A stretch of 10,749 nucleotides of DNA from an uncultured Clostridia bacterium (GTDB lineage: Bacteria; Bacillota; Clostridia; Oscillospirales; CAG-382). A program made the position numbers and the translations under genes. The notes under the pieces were generated by a model. That model ran no database searches, had not been told where the DNA came from, and was given only the letters and a program-made list of their open reading frames with translations. Shown here piece by piece: positions 6,620 to 10,749 of the stretch. Numbering within the stretch: the first letter of the stretch is position 1; every line of letters starts with the position of its first letter. The stretch spans positions 1 to 10,749 of the forward strand of contig CANQVQ010000057.1 in NCBI GenBank assembly GCA_947627335.1. The letters run 5' to 3'.

Positions 6620-6686
6620 TGGAAAACAACAGAGCAAGACAGTGCGTAGCACTGGCGACGCGATTGTGTTTGCCCTCCATAAAAGT

Positions 6687-8078
6687 TTACCGGTATTCGG
6701 CAGGCAAAAACTCCGCCGGGATGACCGTTTGGAGGGTCTTATACAGGGAATCGATCCCGAACGCACCGCCGTAGAGGGTCGTGCGGTGTCCGCGATTGGT
6801 CTCATACCAGACGACCCCGTGCTGTGCGGCGAGTTCGGCGGTATAGTCCTTCAGATCGTAGAGTTTGAAGCCCCGGTAGCCGGTATCCAGCTGGGTATCG
6901 ACCGACTGCCCCTTCACATAGTGCAGGACGAGCGGATTGAACACGGGGTTTTCGACGGTGATCTCCCCGGTCTCGGCGTCCTTACGCACGTCGAACGAGA
7001 GCATTCCCTCCAGAACGTTCAGCCCGTTCTGCATCCCGGAGACGAAGTTCCCGAGCGAATAGGTCAGCAGCATCTTCTTCCCGTCGGGGCGGTCCATCCA
7101 CTGCATCGGCTGGATACAGTGGGAGTGCATCCCGATCACGGCGTCCACGCCGAGGCTGCAGAACAGTTCCGCGTAGCGTTTCTGTTCGGCGTTCGGGGTG
7201 TAGCTGTCCTCGTCGCCCCAGTGTGCGGAGACGACGACCACGTCCGCCTGCTGTTTCGCGAGTGCGACCTGCTTACGGACCAGCGATTCGTCGAGATACG
7301 GGATATACGTCCCCGAGTTACAGGTGATGCCGTTCGTACTGTACGTATACGCCAGGAAAGCGAACTTCAGTCCCTTGGATTCGACGATCGGGATCGTATC
7401 CGTCGCCGCCCGATTCGCATAATAGCCGAGCGGGGTCATGCCGAGCGAGCGGAAGAACCCGTCGGAATGGATCAAAAAGCTGTCGTTCCCGGCGTCGAGC
7501 ATATGGTTATGCGCCATATTGATGACGTCCACGCCCAGCTCCTTGAGCGTCCGACCGACCGCCTCGGGGGAGTTGAACGTCGGGTAGCCGTAGATCTTCG
7601 TCCCGTCGCCGCCGGAGAGCGTTTCCTGGTTGATATAGCAGATGTCCGCCGCCTGCATACGGTCCGCGACGTGCTCGTAGATCGGCAGGAAGTCGTAGTT
7701 CGCGTCGTTGGTCGCGACGTAGGTGCATTGCTCCTGGTGCGATTCGGCGTAGCATTCCATCGCGTAGAAGTAGACGGACGGGTGGATCAGGTTGTCCCCG
7801 CACGCCAGCAGGCTGACGACCGTATCCTCCTCGGTCGGGAGCGGGATCGCGGAAGTGGGCGGCTGCTCCCCGCCCTGCGTCTCACTGCTCGACTGCGGCG
7901 TGGAAGAAACCGGCGCGTCGCCGCTCGTCGGGGCGTCGCCGCTCGTCGGGGCGTCCGAACCCGTCCCTGCACGTTCGCTCGACAGCAATCCGTACGCCAG
8001 CACCAACGCCGCCGCGACGACCGTCAGCACTACGACCGCCACGCGGTACCCCCACTTGGTTTTCTGCTTTCCTGCCAT
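6687..8078 (-). CDS. membrane-anchored CapA/PGA_cap family metallophosphatase-fold protein
   Basis: The 463-residue protein starts with a short basic cytoplasmic segment and one transmembrane helix (about 12-32). A Ser/Thr/Pro/Gly-rich linker (about 33-84) follows, and then a PGA_cap domain (PF09587). Metal-site motifs of the calcineurin-like fold are visible: GDNLIH (94-99), NQET (150-153), HNHMLDAG (190-197), SAHWGDE (284-290), GMHSH (316-320) and SLGNF (341-345). Family members such as CapA and PgsA take part in poly-gamma-glutamate synthesis or export, but many clostridial homologues stand alone without capBC. No cap genes are adjacent here, so the substrate is unknown and it faces the outside. 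The ATG at 8078 has GGAGAGG 6 nt upstream. A 60-codon in-frame extension reads through the promoter and the repeat and was rejected. The gene is probably a single transcription unit. Confidence 0.88.
   Translation of the reverse strand: MAGKQKTKWGYRVAVVVLTVVAAALVLAYGLLSSERAGTGSDAPTSGDAPTSGDAPVSSTPQSSSETQGGEQPPTSAIPLPTEEDTVVSLLACGDNLIHPSVYFYAMECYAESHQEQCTYVATNDANYDFLPIYEHVADRMQAADICYINQETLSGGDGTKIYGYPTFNSPEAVGRTLKELGVDVINMAHNHMLDAGNDSFLIHSDGFFRSLGMTPLGYYANRAATDTIPIVESKGLKFAFLAYTYSTNGITCNSGTYIPYLDESLVRKQVALAKQQADVVVVSAHWGDEDSYTPNAEQKRYAELFCSLGVDAVIGMHSHCIQPMQWMDRPDGKKMLLTYSLGNFVSGMQNGLNVLEGMLSFDVRKDAETGEITVENPVFNPLVLHYVKGQSVDTQLDTGYRGFKLYDLKDYTAELAAQHGVVWYETNRGHRTTLYGGAFGIDSLYKTLQTVIPAEFLPAEYR
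7915..7950 (-). repeat. tandem 18-bp duplication in the linker of the CapA-like gene
   Basis: Two identical 18-bp units, plus a third partial one, encode the GDAPTS hexapeptide repeats (about residues 41-57) in the linker between the membrane helix and the enzyme domain. This fits a recent slippage expansion in a spacer region. Confidence 0.85.
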
Positions 8079-8109
8079 ACAACACCTCTCCGCTTCCTGC
8101 TTTTTCCAT

Positions 8110-8138
8110 AGTATACTCCCCCGCCGCCGCCTTGTCAA
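8110..8138 (-). promoter_or_regulatory. SigA-type promoter of the CapA-like gene
   Basis: Read on the minus strand: consensus -35 TTGACA (8138-8133), a 17-bp GC-rich spacer and -10 TATACT (8115-8110). The predicted start is near 8103, giving a leader of about 25 nt. A short inverted repeat AGCCG-TT-CGGCT (8138-8149) touches the upstream edge of the -35, followed by an A/T-rich stretch to about 8170 that could act as an UP element. Confidence 0.92.
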
Positions 8139-8175
8139 GCCGTTCGGCTGTAAAATTGTTGTAAATAGTTCGGGG

Positions 8176-8571
8176 GGACGGGGAGTACGTTGGGGGTGCC
8201 AGCACCCCCAAGCCCCCCTAGCGCAAAATCGACTGTCGTCGATTTTGGGGGAAGGCATAAGGAAAGGTTATGCCTCCCCGCCTTGTGGTTTTTGTTTGGT
8301 GCTTGCTCGGTTCTTACCTTCGCGACCCGGTTGTCGCCTGCTCCCGCAGAGCGCTCGCTCGCACCCAATTTTCGTAAGAAATAATACAACGCGAAGCGTT
8401 TACAATAAATAATGTTCCGTAGGCGGACATGTGCCGCCGGAGGAACACCTTAAGAGAAAACCGGCGAAGGCGGCGTCAGAAGTGGCGCAAGCCGAGCCGG
8501 TTTTCGACGAGGGGGGAGCCTTCGAGGGGGGAACAGAGAGCGAGACAACGCGAAGCGGTGGCGATGCGATT
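8176..8571 (-). repeat. long multi-hairpin intergenic repeat, copy 2
   Basis: This is the shorter copy, filling most of the gene-free stretch 8139-8601. Conserved blocks are 8176-8268 (identical to copy 1), 8340-8378 (identical), 8452-8499 and 8532-8571. Hairpins lie at 8190-8211, 8225-8246, 8249-8279, 8388-8400, 8413-8447 (TGTTCC/GGAACA enclosing GGCGG/CCGCC) and 8457-8504 (AAAACCGGC/GCCGGTTTT). A 12-bp inverted repeat TTCGAGGGGGGA/TCCCCCCTCGAA (8521-8532 with 8576-8587) encloses block 4. The motif ACAACGCGAAGCG occurs twice inside (8386-8398, 8545-8557). The copy begins 30 nt after the hflX stop and ends 37 bp before the -35 of the CapA-like gene. Confidence 0.9.
8190..8279 (-). terminator. 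triple hairpin cluster of repeat copy 2, possible terminator of rpmE-hflX
   Basis: The same three hairpins as in copy 1. The first two are identical; the third differs at two positions (8269 and 8276). At both, minus-strand RNA still pairs in both copies: A:U in one copy, G:U in the other. Termination of the upstream unit here is an inference, since no long U tract follows a stem. Confidence 0.4.
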
Positions 8572-8601
8572 TTGGTCCCCCCTCGAACGAAAGGACTTTT
8601 T

Positions 8602-9894
8602 TCAAAAATCCCCTTGAATGGGGTTCGGGGTGAAACCCCGAATGCGGTACTTATCGTATAGCGCGCAGGCGCGTTCGTCGCAGCGCGCCGTAACGCGCAC
8701 GCCGTCCGGCGTATATTCCGTATCCAGCACCGTCGCGTCGCGGTACACCGCCGCAGCCGCCGCCGATTCCGCGTGCGGAAAGAACAGGGTCAGCGTTTTC
8801 TTCCCGCCGTTGACCGTTTCCTCCAGCCGTCGCAGGAACGCGTCCACCCCGTCCCCGGTCGCCGCCGAAATCTCGATCGCGTTGCCCGGGAACAGCGCCC
8901 GTTCCCCGTCCGAAAGCAGGTCGGTCTTATTATACACCTCCAGCAGCGGCTTCTCCGACGCGCCGAGTTCCTCGACCAGACGCATGACCACCGCGTGCTT
9001 CCTTCGCCGTTCCTCCGCCGATTCGGACGCGTCGGTCAGGCAGACCACGACGTCGCAGTAGGTCAATTCCTCCAGCGTCGAGCGGAACGCCTTGACGAGG
9101 TGGGTCGGCAAGCGGTCGATGAACCCGACGGTATCCGTCAGCAGCACCTCGGTCCCTTCGGGCAGGGTCAGCCGCCGTGTGACCGGGTCGAGCGTCGCGA
9201 ACAGCTTGTCCTCCGCCAGCACGCCCGCGTCGGTCAGCCGATTGAGCAGGGTGGATTTCCCGGCGTTCGTATACCCGACGATCGCCGCCGTCGGCGTACC
9301 CGACCGCATTCGCTGCGAGCGCTTGACCCCTCTCGTCCGCTCCAGTTCCGCAAGGGCGTTCTGGAGCGTCTCGATGCGGCTGCGGATATGCCGCCGATCG
9401 GTCTCCAGCTTGCTTTCGCCGGGTCCCCTGCTGCCGATGCCGCCGCCCTGCCGGGAGAGCGACTTGCCCTTCCCGGTCAGCCGCGGCGCCGTATACCGCA
9501 GGCAGGCGATCTCGACCTGCAGCTTGCCCTCCGCCGTCTTTGCGTGTTTGGCGAAGATGTCCAGAATCAGCATGGTGCGGTCGATGACGCGCACCTGCAG
9601 CAGGTCCTCCGCCGACGCGATCTGCGACGGGGTCAGTTCGTTGTCGAACACCGCCAGCGTCACCGTCGGGTCCGCTTCGAGCAGTTTCGCGACTTCCTCG
9701 CACTTCCCGGCGCCGAGGTAGGTCGCCGGGTCCGGTCGTTCCCGATTCTGCAGGACCGTGAACGCGGCTTCGCCGCCCGCCGTTTCCAGCAGGCGTTCCA
9801 GCTCGCCCAGCGAGTTTTCGCAATCCTCCGCCGTTCGTCCCAGCGACGCCGCCAGCAGGACGGCACGGATCGGTTGTTGTTCTTCCATATACAT
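8602..9894 (-). CDS. hflX: GTPase HflX
   Basis: HflX is a ribosome-binding GTPase that splits stalled or hibernating 70S ribosomes. The 430-residue protein has the N-terminal HflX domain with the glycine-rich GGGIGSRGPGESKLE segment (150-164; usually GPGET). The G domain follows: G1 GYTNAGKST (207-215), G2 in FATLDPVTR (232-240), G3 DTVGF (254-258), G4 NKTD (322-325) and a G5-like SAATG (343-347). All key nucleotide-binding residues are present. Two start codons are possible after AAGGAGG: ATG 9894 (4-nt gap) and ATG 9888 (10-nt gap). No promoter was seen in the 64 nt after rpmE, so cotranscription is likely. The last dozen residues (from RGF) are encoded partly by a hairpin and abut repeat copy 2. 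Confidence 0.96.
   Translation of the reverse strand: MYMEEQQPIRAVLLAASLGRTAEDCENSLGELERLLETAGGEAAFTVLQNRERPDPATYLGAGKCEEVAKLLEADPTVTLAVFDNELTPSQIASAEDLLQVRVIDRTMLILDIFAKHAKTAEGKLQVEIACLRYTAPRLTGKGKSLSRQGGGIGSRGPGESKLETDRRHIRSRIETLQNALAELERTRGVKRSQRMRSGTPTAAIVGYTNAGKSTLLNRLTDAGVLAEDKLFATLDPVTRRLTLPEGTEVLLTDTVGFIDRLPTHLVKAFRSTLEELTYCDVVVCLTDASESAEERRRKHAVVMRLVEELGASEKPLLEVYNKTDLLSDGERALFPGNAIEISAATGDGVDAFLRRLEETVNGGKKTLTLFFPHAESAAAAAVYRDATVLDTEYTPDGVRVTARCDERACALYDKYRIRGFTPNPIQGDF
8624..8642 (-). other. hairpin inside the 3' end of hflX
   Basis: TTCGGGG-TGAAA-CCCCGAA forms a perfect 7-bp stem with a 5-nt loop, within the last 14 codons of hflX. It lies just before repeat copy 2 in the transcript and may be part of the same structured 3' region. 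Its function is unknown. Confidence 0.6.
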
Positions 9895-9911
9895 ATATCC
9901 TCCTTATTCGA

Positions 9912-9929
9912 CAGAAACCGACGTTTCTG
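9912..9929 (-). other. small hairpin between rpmE and hflX
   Basis: CAGAAAC and GTTTCTG are exact complements around a 4-nt loop. In the minus-strand transcript the stem is followed by TCGAATAAGGAGG rather than a U tract, so it is probably not a strong terminator. It could modulate the relative amounts of rpmE and hflX message. It ends about 10 nt before the hflX ribosome-binding site. Confidence 0.5.
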
Positions 9930-9958
9930 CGCCTGATCGCTCCGCGAAATGCGGACGC

Positions 9959-10159
9959 TCACTCCAAGTTGAACTTCTTCTTGAACTTGTCCACACGACC
10001 GCCCGCGTCGACAAACTTCTGCTTGCCGGTAAAGAACGGGTGACACTTTGAACAAATATCGACCTTCAGATTTTCCTTGGTGGATTTGGTGCGGTACACC
10101 GCGCCGCAGGCACAGGTGATGGTGGTTTCCTTGAAATCGGGGTGGATTCCCTGCTTCAT
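9959..10159 (-). CDS. rpmE: 50S ribosomal protein L31, zinc-binding (C+) type
   Basis: The 66-residue protein starts MKQGIHPDFK and ends with a basic KFKKKFNLE tail, the normal size for bacterial L31. Four cysteines, C16, C18, C36 and C39 (TCAC and CSKC), mark it as the zinc-containing C+ form, as opposed to the cysteine-free form induced under zinc starvation in some bacteria. L31 sits at the central protuberance and contributes to an intersubunit bridge. The ATG at 10159 has GAGGAG 7 nt upstream. A much longer open frame running upstream to the window edge crosses the promoter and is not the gene. The predicted leader of about 80 nt is long enough for an autoregulatory structure, but no convincing fold was identified by eye. 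hflX follows after 64 nt. Confidence 0.97.
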   Translation of the reverse strand: MKQGIHPDFKETTITCACGAVYRTKSTKENLKVDICSKCHPFFTGKQKFVDAGGRVDKFKKKFNLE

Positions 10160-10244
10160 GACGCTACTCCTCGCTTTCTTCGCGGACCCGACATTTCCGA
10201 CGCCGAGCCTCAGTTTTTTCGTCTGTAATCGGTACAGCTTGCTT

Positions 10245-10273
10245 AGTATAGCACACTCTTCGCAAAAAATCAA
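10245..10273 (-). promoter_or_regulatory. SigA-type promoter of rpmE-hflX
   Basis: Read on the minus strand: -35 TTGATT (10273-10268), a 17-bp spacer, and -10 TATACT (10250-10245) with an extended TGC immediately before it. The predicted start is near 10238, giving a leader of about 79 nt. The -35 lies in the left arm of the 13-bp inverted repeat at 10261-10307. Confidence 0.85.
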
Positions 10274-10307
10274 CCCCTTTTTTTGATTTTTTACTTGATT
10301 TTTTGCG
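10261..10307. repeat. 13-bp inverted repeat carrying both divergent -35 elements
   Basis: CGCAAAAAATCAA (10261-10273) and its exact reverse complement TTGATTTTTTGCG (10295-10307) flank a 21-bp T-rich centre. The centre holds another TTGATTTTTT (10283-10292), giving a direct repeat spaced 12 bp from the right arm. Each arm includes a -35 hexamer, so the symmetry may come from the paired promoters, a shared regulator site, or both. Confidence 0.8.
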
Positions 10308-10323
10308 CTCTGCGCGGTACAAT
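10295..10323 (+). promoter_or_regulatory. SigA-type promoter of the PhnP-like gene
   Basis: -35 TTGATT (10295-10300), a 17-bp spacer and -10 TACAAT (10318-10323). The predicted start is near 10330, giving a leader of about 30 nt before the ATG at 10361. It mirrors the rpmE promoter across the inverted repeat. Confidence 0.8.
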
Positions 10324-10360
10324 AGAGCAAAGTGCAATTCCAGACACGGAGAAACGCCCT

Positions 10361-10749
10361 ATGAAACTGACCTATCTCGGAACGGCCGCCGCCGAAGGCT
10401 GGCCCGCCCTGTTCTGCCGCTGTCCCTACTGCCGCAAGGCGCTTGCCGCCGGGGGACGCAACCTCCGCACCCGCTCGCAGGCTCTCGTCAACGGCGACCT
10501 GCTGTTGGATTTCCCGCCGGATTCCTTTTCGCATATGCAGCAGAACCGGCTGGACTTCTCCGCCGTGCGCTGGCTTTTGGTCACGCACGGACACATGGAC
10601 CATTTCTACCCGACCGACCTGCACCTGCGCGACGACGGCTGCTACGCCCACGACCTGACCGCTCCCGCCCTCGACCTGTACGGCAACGAGCGCGTCCTGC
10701 GCCTGCTCGAAAGCGAAAGCCTCCTGCGCGGCGAGGAGCCGACCCACAC
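10361..10749 (+). CDS. MBL-fold metal-dependent hydrolase, PhnP-like, N-terminal part
   Basis: The first 129 codons are present and the gene runs off the right edge. The sequence begins MKLTYLGTAAAEGWPALFCR. A CxCxxC cluster follows at C19, C21 and C24, and the metallo-beta-lactamase motif THGHMDHF (HxHxDH) lies at residues 75-82. E. coli PhnP, a phosphoribosyl cyclic phosphodiesterase, has a structural zinc bound by cysteines with the same CxCxxC spacing, so this protein belongs to that part of the MBL superfamily (COG1235-like). The actual substrate cannot be inferred from this fragment, and no phosphonate genes are visible. The ATG at 10361 has ACGGAG about 9 nt upstream. It is divergently transcribed from rpmE. 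Confidence 0.85.
   Translation, partial: MKLTYLGTAAAEGWPALFCRCPYCRKALAAGGRNLRTRSQALVNGDLLLDFPPDSFSHMQQNRLDFSAVRWLLVTHGHMDHFYPTDLHLRDDGCYAHDLTAPALDLYGNERVLRLLESESLLRGEEPTH

Larger units (their letters stand above)
6107..6665 (-). repeat. long multi-hairpin intergenic repeat, copy 1
   Basis: This fills most of the gene-free stretch 6077-6686. Compared with copy 2 it has four conserved blocks in the same order. Block 1 is 6107-6199, 93 bp identical. Block 2 is 6270-6308, 39 bp identical. Block 3 is 6492-6539, 46 of 48 bases the same. Block 4 is 6628-6665, about three quarters the same. The spacer between blocks 2 and 3 is 110 bp longer than in copy 2, though a short stretch around 6439-6454 also matches. 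Hairpins lie at 6121-6142, 6156-6177, 6180-6210, 6497-6545, 6548-6572, 6592-6619 and 6641-6655. The copy begins 21 nt after the CapA-like gene's stop and ends 30 bp before the tmk -35. Open frames crossing it match no protein I recognise and look spurious. The strand given is that of the flanking genes. Confidence 0.9.

Noticed and set aside
6107..6665. Group II intron, riboswitch or tRNA-like RNA within the repeat
   Set aside because: No domain V-like hairpin, tRNA arms or known riboswitch core could be recognised by eye, so no named RNA class is claimed.
6687..8078. Poly-gamma-glutamate capsule locus
   Set aside because: Only the CapA-type gene is present; no capB/capC-like genes lie next to it, so a capsule role is not supported.
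8079..8258. 60-codon upstream extension of the CapA-like gene
   Set aside because: It runs back through the promoter and into repeat copy 2; the ATG at 8078 has a proper ribosome-binding site followed by a typical membrane anchor.
10160..10747. Long upstream extension of the rpmE frame to the window edge
   Set aside because: It crosses the divergent promoters and the plus-strand PhnP-like gene; L31 is complete from the ATG at 10159.

Overview
The window looks like chromosomal DNA of a GC-rich member of the Clostridia (Oscillospiraceae/Ruminococcaceae-like). This rests on Gram-positive Shine-Dalgarno sequences (AAAGGAGG, GGAGG), SigA-type promoters with 17-bp spacers, and a Firmicutes-style mltG/U32 neighbourhood. 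GC richness was judged by eye, not computed. Almost everything is on the minus strand; only the last, truncated gene is on the plus strand.

Layout, in the direction of transcription. (1) At 10160-10360 is a divergent promoter region. It drives a PhnP-like metallo-beta-lactamase-fold hydrolase to the right (cut by the window end). To the left it drives rpmE (zinc-type ribosomal protein L31) and then hflX (ribosome-splitting GTPase). The two -35 elements sit in the arms of a perfect 13-bp inverted repeat. (2) At 8602-8079 is a gene-free stretch holding copy 2 of a long multi-hairpin repeat, followed by a strong promoter. (3) Next is a single gene for a membrane-anchored CapA-type (PGA_cap) metallophosphatase-fold protein. 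(4) At 6686-6011 is a second gene-free stretch holding copy 1 of the same repeat, followed by another strong promoter. (5) From 6010 to the left edge is one tightly packed operon: dTMP-kinase-like gene, DJ-1/PfpI protein, CPBP intramembrane protease, mltG, U32-family tRNA hydroxylation protein, ispD and ispF (cut by the window start). Its junctions include a 38-nt overlap, a TGATG and an ATGA.

How the genes fit together. The operon is housekeeping in character: dTTP supply, end-point control of peptidoglycan glycan strands (MltG), tRNA wobble-uridine hydroxylation (U32) and two successive MEP-pathway isoprenoid steps (IspD, IspF). It also carries two accessory proteins of unknown target. rpmE-hflX pairs a ribosomal protein with a ribosome rescue factor.

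The most unusual content is non-coding. A module of about 400-560 bp occurs twice in the same orientation. It shares a 93-bp perfectly identical segment, a 39-bp identical segment and two further conserved blocks, separated by variable spacers. Each copy fills the space between the stop codon of one minus-strand gene and a point about 30-37 bp upstream of the next promoter. It contains a series of strong hairpins. In one of them, both substitutions between the copies keep pairing (G:U) only in the minus-strand transcript. This suggests an RNA-level or termination function in the direction of the genes, or a dispersed structured element inserted in that orientation.
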